From contig OX621163.1 in assembly GCA_951640195.1 (NCBI GenBank), positions 2,170,001 through 2,234,000 of the forward strand: 64,000 bases of DNA, written 5' to 3'. Shown here one piece after another: positions 1 through 10,458 of this stretch. Numbering within the stretch: position 1 is the stretch's first letter; each line of letters opens with the position of its first letter. The notes beneath the pieces were generated by a model. That model was not told where the DNA came from. It did not search any database and worked only from the letters and a program-made list of their open reading frames with translations. The translations under genes were made by a program, and so were the position numbers. Source of the DNA: Porpolomopsis calyptriformis (Eukaryota; Basidiomycota; Agaricomycetes; Agaricales; Hygrophoraceae).

Positions 1-2889
1 TGACGGCGATGGTTGTCCTCCCGCAACTATCGGGTCCGATTTAGGAGAGAGCGAAGCGGCCGGCGAATCCAACTTGCGGAGCAACAACGGGGGCTGGTCG
101 GTTTCGAACGCTGCTGAGAAGGACAAAAGGTTGGTGGATCCCTCAGAGTCGCTGTCTCCCGATGTCGGCATCACCGTCGACCCAAGCCATTCCTCCTCAT
201 CCTGCTTTGGTTCTCGCGGAGGTACTGGAACAGCGACGGTTCGACCTACGCTATTGCGAGACGCAGCGGGCGTCTTGGTGGTAGGGGACGGTCCAACAGC
301 GGGTCTACGCAGCATCGTCTTACTGGACACGGCTAAGGGCGACGACGCGCGGGGGCGGAATGTCGACGGCTCAGTGGCCACACGAGGGGGTGACTGTGCA
401 CGTACGGAACTCGGTGGCGAGCGGGAAGATGTACTAGATCCTCCACTCATGCTCACCGGTCGAGGACTCGTGTTCGACGAAGCCCGAGATTTTGGGGATG
501 TGGGGGAAGCAGGTGATCGAGGGACTGGAGACAACGAGCGGACAACACCCCTTGGAGATAAAGGCAAGACAACACTTTTTGTTGGTGGTGATGTTGTTCT
601 TGCGACTTGTGAGGTTGACGTCGCTTGATGTCTTAGAGTCGGAGGGGTGGTGGCGATCACTTTAGCTTTTGCGCGGCTTGCGGCAATAGCCGCTGCAACG
701 CTGCTCTTCCTGCTAGTTTTGGCGGTGGTAGTGGTTGGCAAGCGCGCAGCCGTTTCTGGGTGCGGACATGTCTTTTCGAGCTGCTTTCGAGCAACAGAAT
801 CAAGAGTGTCCAAAATGGCGCGGCCTCGTTCTTGCCATACACTCTCGAAAATCCAGAAGCACGACCGGGCTGCCTCCTTCACAGCAGGGTTCGGATCGAC
901 CAACGACTTCTTCAACGACTTTTCCAAGATCTGCAAGCCGCCTGAAGATTCAATAAGATTCTTCCAGCGGTGACCATGAAGTTCCAAGTATGTCTTGAGA
1001 TGGTTGATTACAAATGATCTGGCTTGGATGGTCTTTTCTTGGAGAGTATTCCACAGCAGCGGCAAGCAAATCCGTGGGTTCGCTGAGGTGTGAGTCAGAA
1101 TCGCCGTAACGGAAGCTTGAGCCTGCTGAGCGGCGATCTTTTTTGTGAAACCAGCCATCTTCAAGAGACTTGTAAGGAGAGTATCGCAGAATGGATCCAA
1201 GGATGGTCCCAGCGCGACAGCCAATTCAGAGTAAAGAGATGTAGTGTTCACTGTCAAAGTTGTACGCAAGCTGGCGAGCTTGGACAATGTCAGCCAGAGT
1301 GAAAGAAATAAAACGAGAGACTTACGGCTTTCAAGGACCATTGTATGAAGCCCTCTTTGAGACACCCCAAGAATGTGTCAGCATAACGTAAATATGCGTC
1401 CCCTTTCAGCATTCCGCGCACAAGGAGAATGGCTGCTTCACGAGCCATCCAATTATGTTCTGTTTCCTTTCCCTGCAACATCAAAGTTAGCAACCATATC
1501 CTGGCAACTATGAAGGCCCAAAAGTCACCTCAAACGGCTTAAGCATGGCAGCAAACTCGGCTTCCATATCTCGACTTGAAGCAATCTGTCATGTTATGCT
1601 CAGCATAAATTCGGATCAAAGAAAGAAAGAAACACACATAGACTGGTTTAACGTCTGCATTGTCGGCCAACGGTGTAGCAGGTTCAACCAGGGCGGCTCT
1701 GCTAGCAGGCCGCGAAGTGTTACCTGCACTGGTTACACGAGAAGGCCCACTCGGACCGGGTACAGGTTCCTTCCGGACCTGTAACGCCAAGCTCGGAGGG
1801 AGGTATCCGGTACTCTTTGAAGCGGCTCTATTGGCGGCATCTCCATTTTCTGAGCCATCACTGGGCGGATTACTGCCCCCGGGACTATTTGCCCCGTTCG
1901 CTGGAACCAGCTTCGATAAGACACCGTCGACGATGGTTTTTCGAACTCCTTTTTTCGCCATTTCTTTCTTGAGGTCAGCGCGTGCAGCGTCTGTTACCCC
2001 CGGGCCCGTGAAGAGCTCAATGACCGATGGCCGTGCGCATTCGCGCACGTGTGCATCGCCGTCTTCAAGCGCTGAGACAAGTTGGGAAAGGTATGGACGA
2101 AGAGGAAAGAGGGTATGGGTACGTCGTATATGGACCAGCGTTAGAATCGCCTTATAGCGAGGCAAAATTAGGAACAATAGTAGGAATTTAAAGAGTAAAA
2201 AGGGACGGACTTGTTCTCTTGTTTTCCACACCTTGCTTCCTAGACCACCTTCCCTGATAAACCGCTCAAAAATCATCAACGGTGTCTCCGGGCCTTTCGG
2301 CTCTTTCGATTTGGAGGATGTTGAGCCGGCGGCGCCCGATCGATACGCGAACCCGCCCAGAATGACAAGAATCTCGCGTGCTTTCTCTCTCGTCCTTTCA
2401 CGGCTGTCTCCGAGGCGATCGACAACACCTCCAGTTGGGAGAAACGCATTGAGAACCTGACGAAGAGTGACAGCGTTCACCATAGACGAGGACGTGGAGG
2501 ACGAGAGAGATGCAGAGGACTGGCCGTCCGACGGGTTAATAGGTGGTGAGATGAGAAGGTGGAGAAGGGATGGTAGTGCGGTTATTGTGGCGGTTGTCAG
2601 GTGTTGGTTGGAAGTTCGAAGGCAGGTTTTGAAGACATTTATGAGGGCATCTGGATCGTTAATCTGTCGCCCAGGTGTCTCTTTGAGATCACTTGCACAA
2701 AGGGATGCTGAATAGCTAAACGCACCTCGGTACCTTTCTCGAATTCGAGCTGCAGTTTCGTGATCGCGTCGATTTTGAGATCGACATCTATCAAAAAATC
2801 AGTACTCTGGGACAGCAATGGGGGAAGAGGGGTGTACCGTTGCTTTTAGATTGGTTGATCAACTTTTCTAGCTTGGAATCGTCGTCCAT
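1..2889 (-). CDS. CLASP / Stu1-Cls1 microtubule-binding protein (C-terminus off window)
   Basis: Family role: CLASP proteins bind microtubule plus ends and kinetochores and stabilise spindle microtubules. The gene starts at 2889 with MDDDSKLEKLINQ. Exon 1 is 2838-2889, exon 2 is 2726-2787 (DVDLKIDAITKLQ), and an intron at 2664-2725 joins it to INDPDALINVFKTCLRTSN. This is the characteristic N-terminal CLASP HEAT/TOG segment. A Ser/Pro-rich linker follows (about 1680-1880). A second HEAT/TOG block follows, with NWMAREAAILLVRGML near 1440 and FVINHLKTYLELHGHRWKN near 990. The stretch from about 650 to 1 encodes a basic, Ser/Thr/Pro-rich tail of the kind that binds the microtubule lattice. The reading frame is still open at base 1, so the C-terminus is missing only because the window ends. 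The family assignment is firm; internal exon edges are approximate. Confidence 0.88.
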
Positions 2890-3085
2890 GGTGAGTTGAC
2901 GGCGCAAGGTGCGAGATGTTCAGATTCAAGTGCCACTTCGCACGTGGTCACCACAACTGGAAATCTAATCGTACGAAAAATTTACACATGTGGCGGTGAT
3001 CGTTACCTCAAAGAATGCGATAAAGCCACAACGGTGAATGCTGAAACCCAAATGTGTACACAAAGACATCATTCATCGCGCAAAT

Positions 3086-3597
3086 TCACCGTTTCGTGTC
3101 TGAATGTCCCAAAGACTTTCCTGGGTCCACACGGTCCCGAATGCGCTGCTTCTGTCGATCCGACACGTTCAGTGCCTCGAGGCAGTGAAGACATTAACAC
3201 CAACCAGCTCTTTCAATTCGGGAAAACCACCCTCAGTTTTCCTGTCCCACATTAATATCGGAGGCTCCGTGCCGAAAGTCAACCAGACACGGAAACGGCC
3301 CGCGGTCTCGTTGCCGTTTAGAGGAATTATTGTTATTGCTTTCACGATCGGTGGGGGAAATGTCAGGAAAAGCTCAGTAGAGAACCATGTCGCACGGTGG
3401 AGCCTGGTCAATCTATGACGAGATGTATGCCGAAAGATTGTGATGCTCACCAGCGACACTTGCCACAAAATGAGTAGAAATCGCGAAAGTTCTCAATAGA
3501 CACTCACTCTGTCGCAGAACTCGATGGTGATACTTGGGGAGGGTAGAGGGAGAATACCAGTGTTCAAATCCTCTGAGACGATGGTTGCATCGGCCAT
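3086..3597 (-). CDS. Rdx / selenoprotein W-like thioredoxin-fold protein
   Basis: Small protein of about 121 residues in the Rdx (SelW/SelT/SelH-like) family. Its members are thioredoxin-fold redox proteins with a CxxC or CxxU motif near the N-terminus. The order seen is a start at 3597 (MADATIVSEDL), the beta strand SITIEF, the motif C-D-R-C, then RATWFSTELFLTF, the typical WDRKTEGGFPELKEL, and the C-terminal KQRIRD...PGKSLGHSD. There are four exons. Exon 1 ends at 3508, intron 1 is 3459-3507, exon 2 is an 8-nt microexon at 3451-3458, and intron 2 is 3404-3450. A third intron follows codon ELKEL, and the stop is 3086-3088. Skipping the microexon gives a premature stop, so its use is required. 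The gene is head-to-head with Pch2, with 118 bp between start codons. The exact redox partner is unknown. Confidence 0.87.
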
Positions 3598-3715
3598 GGC
3601 GTTCTGTCACGTGCATTAATTTATTAAAAAAAGGTTCTGTCACGTGGTCATCGACGTATTTACGTGGTGTTTGGCGCATCTTTTGCAAGGTGTTTCTCTC
3701 TCGTCCATTAACCAT

Positions 3716-5656
3716 GTCTGCCTCCCAAGACCAGAGCTCGTTTCAGGTTAATACTTCCACACAGAAGTGGACTGTTCATTGTGAGCACATTGAAATCATT
3801 ATCATAACCTCATTGAATCTTGCCAAACCCACTCAGTCGAGGTACGCGTTAGGCCACGGACCACCGCCCGGTTCGACACCATAAGAAATTCCGTACTCTC
3901 GTACATCACCTCCTCTTTTGATCGGATCAGTCTCCCTTCCACTCTCGAAGGCTGGGAGGATGACCCTGATCTTGCCTTGTCCGTTGAACGCATCATCGCA
4001 TCAGAATCGGCCTCACCCTCTTCATCCTTATCACTCGATGAGATGTTCATTCAGATACACGTATACCAGCCTTACAACTCCGATTCTTTTCAGGAGTTCA
4101 CGAACGATGGTGGGGGTGGCTCAGATGGAGAGGAAGTCATGGCTGCAAGCGTGTGTGATCTCCCAAACAGAAACTGGGAGGGTCTATGGGATAGTCTCAT
4201 ATTCGCCGAAAATCTCAAAATGAAGCTTCTAGACTACATTCACGCAACTCTTGTTTTCAGTGACGCCAATATTGACTGTGGGTGTCATTCTGCCACCTAG
4301 TCGGAGCACCCTGACTTTCTTGATTGCTTGCAGTCAACCTCATCTCTTGGAATCGAGTCGTGTTACTGCATGGCCCTCCAGGAACAGGAAAGACATCGCT
4401 GTGTCGTGCTCTCGCTCAGAAACTGTCAATCCGTCTTTCTCACCGGCAAGTATCTTCTAGATTTTGTCATTCGTATATAAATACTAACCGAATCAATGCG
4501 GTAAGATACTCGCACTCCCGTCTTCTCGAGATCAATTCGCATTCTTTATTCTCGCGATGGTTTTCAGAATCCGGTAAACTCGTCCAACGACTCTTCAATT
4601 CTATTACAGAAATGGTGGAGGAGGACGACACCTTTGTCATGGTACTCATTGGTCTGTTGTCGTTTGAATGTATCGATGCGCTAGCTTACGTCGTGTTTCT
4701 CCAGACGAAGTAGAGTCATTGACTGCGGCAAGAGCAGGAGCGATGGCAGGAACGGAACCTTCTGACGGCCTACGAGTACGTACCGTTGTCGTTTTACAAA
4801 CCTCGATTAGTGATTCACCCTTAAAACTAATAGGTCGTCAACGCTCTTCTCACTCAATTGGATAAATTGAAGCACAGAAAAAATGTATTAGTTATGTCAA
4901 CCAGCAATCTAGTCAAAGCCATCGGTGTGGTCTAATTATTCTCTCTTACTACACCTTGTACTAAATCTGTTTGGTTCGTTGCAGATTGCGCATTTGTGGA
5001 TCGAGCTGACATCGTCCAATATGTGGATTTGCCATCCCGCGAGGCTATCTACGAGATTCTACGCACTTGCATGGCCGAGGTTGTCAACAAGGGAATCGTC
5101 CAACCAGTCGTACGTAATGCCCTTCTTCATGCTATTCTAGACACCAACTTTCGATGCTTTCCTTGAACAGAACGTGCCAACTCTCAAAGAGGCTCGAATG
5201 TATGAATTGTCTGGATTGCCAAAAACCAATCCAAGTTTCGACATAGACCCTCTTGCAAGACCTAGACGACTGTCATTGAAACTCCTGGATTTGGCTGGTC
5301 AATGCAGAGTCTGTCCTTTCCTCCAAGTCTTCCCCGTTCTGTTGATTAACCGTGCATCCGTGAATTTCGAAAAGGAACAAAACATGTCGGGCCGCGCACT
5401 TAGGCGGCTCCCTGTGTTGGCACTCGCAAAACACATCGGAAATGGGATGGCCTTTGGTAACTTGTCTGTGTCGGATCGGATGCCCCATAACCCAGCGGAA
5501 AAGGTAATAGGTAGTCGCGGCCAGGCTCAAACACACTCAACCGATGGGCACACCCCGAACCTTGTAAACATGGGGGGAGCAGATGTCGAAATATGGCTGG
5601 ACGGAATGGAGAGTGTTATAAGGGAACAGGCGACCGAGCATGGAAGATTGCCATAA
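3716..5656 (+). CDS. PCH2: Pch2/TRIP13 AAA+ ATPase (pachytene checkpoint protein)
   Basis: Family role: Pch2/TRIP13 remodels HORMA-domain proteins in meiosis and the spindle checkpoint. Exon 1 ([19 protein letters not shown]) is joined to [15 protein letters not shown] by an intron at 3781-3836. The family-specific stretch [20 protein letters not shown] contains Walker A. It is followed by [19 protein letters not shown], Walker B in [13 protein letters not shown] (split by an intron inside the Asp codon), and [10 protein letters not shown] and [10 protein letters not shown] in the sensor region. The C-terminal lid is [17 protein letters not shown]. The last intron, 5309-5374, is 66 nt with no stop, so both spliced and retained forms stay in frame. 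There are about nine exons and the stop is at 5654-5656. The identification is strong. Confidence 0.9.
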
Positions 5657-6049
5657 ATCGATGGCTGAACAGACAAAAGCTTTGGTTTCTTTGCTCTTTG
5701 ATGTTCGCATAGACTTTCCTGGGATTGGACTCATCAATGCCTCACAGGAGTAGAGCAGCTACCTGGATGAACAAATATGTATTCAAGAACCGGATAGATT
5801 ATCTACATGCCTATGGATCTCGGTTCCCAGCAATCAGTACTGTAATCCATTCGTTTCGCAATGTTTCGTCATTGACCTCTGTCCCAATATCCTTGGGTGT
5901 TTTTTTGGAAGAGGCACGGTGAACGTGGCTTTAAGGTGCTTTATTCACCTTAGCTTCCCCCGCCACCGAACGGATGCTCATTGCTTAATAGGCTGATGTT
6001 CGGCCATTTTCCCCAGTCATTCCCTTGTTGAGGGTCGAGTACCTTGTGT
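5657..6049. other. Intergenic, convergent 3' ends
   Basis: Space between the stop of the Pch2 gene and the stop of the F-box gene on the other strand. It should hold both 3' untranslated regions. No open frame with family similarity, repeat or RNA signature is visible. Confidence 0.6.
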
Positions 6050-8768
6050 CTATAAAGAATTCGGGGGAAAGGTGAGACAACATTCTTGAGGAACACGGAA
6101 AGCATCGTACTTGTCTCTCAAGTGATTGATGACGCCATGGACTTGGAAACATCGCGTGGATTCGGGACAATGCAGGCATCGAATGCTGAGTGAAGGTTGC
6201 TGCACAGACGTCGAGGGCCACTTTGGTGGAAACGTGGCCAGTATCCGTTCGGGCCTCTTCTTGGCAGGGTGATACAACAAGTCCGTAAACTCCTTAGGGT
6301 TGGTGATATTATGCCTGCCAAAAGATATCTGTTTATGCAAGGAACAATGCAATTTATCGAACTCACAGTTTCTTGAGATGGCCAACCACATTATTCCTCG
6401 CACTCCCGACGCCAGTGTATAAACAATGACAGCATAACCAGTATGGCCGGCGTAAACTGGGATCATAAAATTCTATCGATTTGACATATTTCGTCTCCTG
6501 GGGGTTGAGAAGTCTCCATTGGGGGGATTCGAGAGTTGAGTGGCAGAGGGCAAAATGGGTGACCTATGATATGAAATACGGACTACATATCAACCACAAG
6601 CCAGAAATATAAAACATACTGCTTGTCGCCATGAATATGCCCAGCATCCGTTCGTTCCCTTTCTGGGCTTAACTGGGCAATGCATGCACAGAAAGCGCAA
6701 GTCCAACTCGTCAAGATCAGTGTGTTTAACATTTTGGCCCCTCAGGCTGGTCAAACCGAGGAGCGAGACTAATGCATTATATCCAGACCGAGACCACTGG
6801 AGCCGAGTTTGTCCGCGATGTTTGTTGGGCAAACATATATGGGTCAAGGCTTCGTCCAATCCAAACAGAATGGATGGCGAGTTTTTACACTCATCCGCGC
6901 AAATAAATAACAGTTCCAGGGTGTCGACATCCATTGACGTGGAACTTAGAGTGGCTTTGGGGGCTGAATCAGTAACAGGGATGGAAGACTGCGGTGAGGT
7001 TGCCTTTGCAGCAGCCACAAGTTCGAGAAGATATGTCGTCTTGTCCCTAAGGTGGGCTTGCAGATATTCGGGTAGCTTGGCTATACCACCTGCGCAGTCC
7101 TGTGCCTGGATGCGCCGTTCTGAATCCTCGCAAATGAGCTCCCCAAAAACATCATTGCAAGCATCCTCATCGTGAGGAAGGGATGCCCATTGCATAGGGA
7201 GCAGGGTTCGTTTAAACTCCGCATAGACAATGATGACGGTGCGGGTTCGATGCACAATAAGTTCATCTCGCTCTTTGGAAAGTCGAAGTTGTCGTGCTTG
7301 CGTCACCTTTGCTTCTAGAATTGGCCTGATGCGATTCCAAGCTACCGGAGAACCATTAAATTAGAACAGTTGGTGGAAATGAATGCTACTCACCGCGGTC
7401 AGTCAATTCAGTAGGGTTGTAAGCCTCGTACAGATTACGTATGTAAAGGAGGTCAACCTCGAGATGGCCCAATTGGAGAAGACGGTCCTTGATGCTATGT
7501 GACAATGCTTCATCTCACCTAAATAATAATTAACGCAACACTACTCACAGCTTCAATCGTGCTTCTTTTCTTTCCAATATCTCACGGTAGCATTGCTTAG
7601 CGTATTTGAGAACCCATTTCTCACACGAACGAGCATGCTAAGCAAAAAGCACAAGGCACATCAGAACGAGTAGATGATGCGGAAGTAAATCTGTCTCGCC
7701 TGGATAACCTCTTGAACAAACTCAGACCTTGCAAGCTTAAAATCCCCCAAGGCCTGCTGGGCACCAGGTTTACACATGTAGATATCCTTGAGGTAGACTC
7801 CAAGCTTAAAGGACATCTCGTAAACATCATCGTCCCAGAAAAACTTTGATTGCGTTGCATGGCCATGAGCCCAGCCACTCGCTGTTAGTATTAGAATCAT
7901 GTTAATAAGTTGTAGCAGGCATGACAGAATGAAACGCAACTATTGGTGTATGGTATGAGGTCGAGGACCTCAGGATCAAGGTCGGGATGTTTACTTTGAA
8001 ATGTACCAGCATAGATGAGGCTAAGAAAGCGTCCTCAGCAGCTGCTCTATGCTGTCACGACGATGAAACCTCGCTTACTGATTTTTCAGGCAAACCGTGC
8101 ACAAACGACGTCGCAAAGCAAAATCAACCCTTTGAACATTCTTTCTACCACATTTCTGTGGAAAGAGAATGCTCCACTGAGTGACGAATACATGGTTGAA
8201 GGGGGGGACTTACTTCACAGGTGGCCGCACCGAATAGAAGATTTGCCCAACTAGGTTCTGAGAAACCAAACGGGCACTCAGGAGCCCGAACCCGCCTTCG
8301 TGCAGTTTTCCACACAGTGATTGAACCCTTTGACATTAAAATCCGGCGAAACTCAGTGTTCGTTCGAGCGCAATTGAGTAGGTCGGAAAGGGTTAAATAT
8401 CCACAGATCTGTGGACATAATAGAATTATAACACTCTGAACGCAACCCATTGGAAGGGTCAGATACCTCAAAGAGAACATCCAGCGGCAGCCCACGAATA
8501 ATGTTGACTCCGGCTATGCGGTTTTTTACTGGTGTCTCCCTGAACGATCCTTTCCTGGCGCGCTTGAGCAAGGGTTGGCCTACGGACGAAAAATTGCTGT
8601 TGATAACCTTAAGTTGGAAAAAAAAAAAAACTTCTTACGGCGTGTACGGTCCTCCCACTCGCTCCCACTGTCCTGGTCAGTATCCATATCTGACAGATAC
8701 TCATCCTCAGGATCTTGAGATGCTGCAATTGAGGGCAGAGCGCCAGACTGACGGCGTGTCACCACCAT
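6050..8768 (-). CDS. F-box domain protein (agaricomycete-expanded family)
   Basis: F-box proteins are substrate receptors of SCF ubiquitin ligases. This gene starts at 8768 (MVVTRRQSGALPSIAASQD) and has an acidic stretch. After an intron comes KRARKGSFRETPVKN, then the F-box core IIRGLPLDVLFE, joined by an intron to ICGYLTLSDLLNCARTN and FRRILMSKGS. Downstream is a long helical C-terminal region typical of an expanded agaricomycete F-box family (VYLKDIYMCKPGAQQALGD, HARSCEKWVLKYAKQCYRE). Near the C-terminus are short Cys/His segments (RFLCMHCP, IRCLHCPESTRCFQVHGVI) that may form zinc-finger-like knots. The stop is at 6050. Many small introns are present, so edges in the middle are approximate. 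The substrate is unknown. An earlier in-frame Met at 8846 is possible but less likely. Confidence 0.75.
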
Positions 8769-8890
8769 TTCTCCTGAAGTTATGCAGTAATGCTGCTTTG
8801 TTTGGATCTGACATCCAACTTGAGTGCCAACTTGCCAAATTGGCACTCAGACAAGTTGTGGACACCTTTCTGACACCTTCCTTCGTCGCT

Positions 8891-9823
8891 ATGAGCTCAC
8901 CGCCGGATGATTTGAAGGTCTCCGAGCGATGTAAGTCTCATAACAATCTAGCTCAGAAAAGCTTGAGCTATGGATTGGGCCAGTTCGCGATCCTAAGGCG
9001 GATATCACACTCCGCTCTTGTGATGGCGTTTTATTCAAGTTCTACATAAAACAACTGGAGGCCTACTCAGCAACGTTCGCAGGAGCTGGAGCATTTGTGA
9101 TATCGCTTAACAGGGAAATCATTGACCTTACAGAAACCTCAGAGGTGCTTGATATCCTCTTACAACTGATGTCGCTCCAAGAACCTCCCGATTTGACATC
9201 TCTTGACTTCGTGGTCCTGGCTGGAGTTGCAGAAGCAGTACAGAAATATGAAATATATTCTGCCATGAATATTTCTGATTATACTATGAGGTGAGCTACC
9301 GTCGGGATCGATCGATATCAAGTAGTGAACGAAAGGTTGACAGAGCTGCTACTCCTCAACATCCCACCGAAGTACTGGAGTATGCCTTTAAGCACAATCA
9401 TATCGAAACCATGAACCTAGCTGCTTGGGAAATGATTGGTCTTACAGCAGACGAAGTGGCAAAACATCTTTCACCCAGAGCATTTGTTGTATGGGTTTGT
9501 ATTCCGTAGCTTGTCGCACTCTTGAATGATGTTGACACTCTAATATTGCCTAGGCCAAATACCTTGACTGCTGGGTGGACGTATTGAACCATGCGCATGA
9601 TCTGGTTTTCCTTCACCATCAGTATTGTTCTGCTCGCTGCAGTTGGGGATCAAGCGCCCGGGCAATAACTTCTCGTCTCCAGGCACGCGTCAAGTCACTG
9701 AAGGAGTTGAATACAATTTTCGATGCTTATATGGACTCCCACATCTCTGATGATCTCGACGCTTGGAAAAACGGGGTGGCTAAGAGGATTGCAGGCATAC
9801 CCAAATTTAGCACACTCCTATGA
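8891..9823 (+). CDS. BTB/POZ domain protein, 5' end possibly broken
   Basis: The body matches the agaricomycete BTB family. It has PKADITLRSCDGVLFKFYI, then REIIDLTETSEVLDILLQLM, then AEAVQKYEIYSAMN. An intron follows, then EVLEYAFKHNHIETMNLAAW, another intron (donor after FVVW at about 9496), and AKYLDCWVDVLNHAHDL through the usual ending KRIAGIPKFSTLL. BTB proteins of this group may be Cul3 adaptors or dimerisation modules; the specific role is unknown. The first exon (8891-8930, MSSPPDDLKVSER) is followed by a textbook donor GTAAGT and an acceptor at 8955-8956. Joining them creates a TAA codon. No other canonical GT-AG choice I tried keeps the frame open, so the gene may be damaged at its 5' end or may use an unusual splice. 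Confidence 0.62.
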
Positions 9824-10458
9824 TTGCAGTTTTGTTCACAAGGTAGTCACGATGACTGCTACCCAAATTCTTGTACTTTCTCCCCAGTTTCCTGCCTCAA
9901 TGTAGCTACTACTGATCGGACACGACATCAATGAATCTGACGACCCATCTCTGGTTGCGAGCTGATGTCTCTTTACAGATCCACTTATTCAAAATGTCTG
10001 GTGTGTACAAAAACCACAGAGTCCGAGATGAGGGATAAAGTTTAGTAATGTCACGTTTGCTATGTAAGTGCACCTGGGCTACGGTATGGTTGTTGGAGGT
10101 TGACCTCGAGTGGCGGCTATCCGTTGATGAGACTGGAATCCCCCGCATTGGGCGACGGTAGGATTCAGTAACCGGTCAGCAAAAACGATCGGAGGACACG
10201 CGGGTCTAGGTCAATTGGCATGCGTGACGTAACACAACGGTGTCGGTTATATACCGCTACAAGGACCCTCCATCGACGTGATCGTGGCGGTGGATCTGCC
10301 ATAAACGCCTGTCGGGGCATGCGAATACCAGTGGGCCTTGCACGTTTGCTATCTATAAATTGTCCTCAGTTATGGAGCAGCGACAGAGTGATAACGATTG
10401 TTGAAAGCACACATATTCTGATCTGGAGTTCCTTCCTCGATGAAATGACCGTTGCAGG
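9824..10458. other. Intergenic, convergent 3' ends
   Basis: About 635 bp between the BTB and PPR stop codons. Only short, unrelated open frames are present. I see no RNA gene, repeat or conserved protein. Confidence 0.55.

Noticed and set aside
1660..2157. 165-codon open frame on the plus strand
   Set aside because: Antisense to the linker of the CLASP gene, whose minus-strand protein has clear family sequence.
3561..3580. tRNA T-loop-like sequence (GTTCAAATCC)
   Set aside because: No acceptor stem or D-arm around it, and it lies inside exon 1 of the Rdx gene. A similar GGTTCGAATC near 58929 is inside Orc1.
9683..9690. Isolated ACGCGT sites inside genes (for example near 9684, 15066, 20334, 33249)
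   Set aside because: About 20 copies are expected and found by chance in 64 kb; only clusters in spacers were considered.
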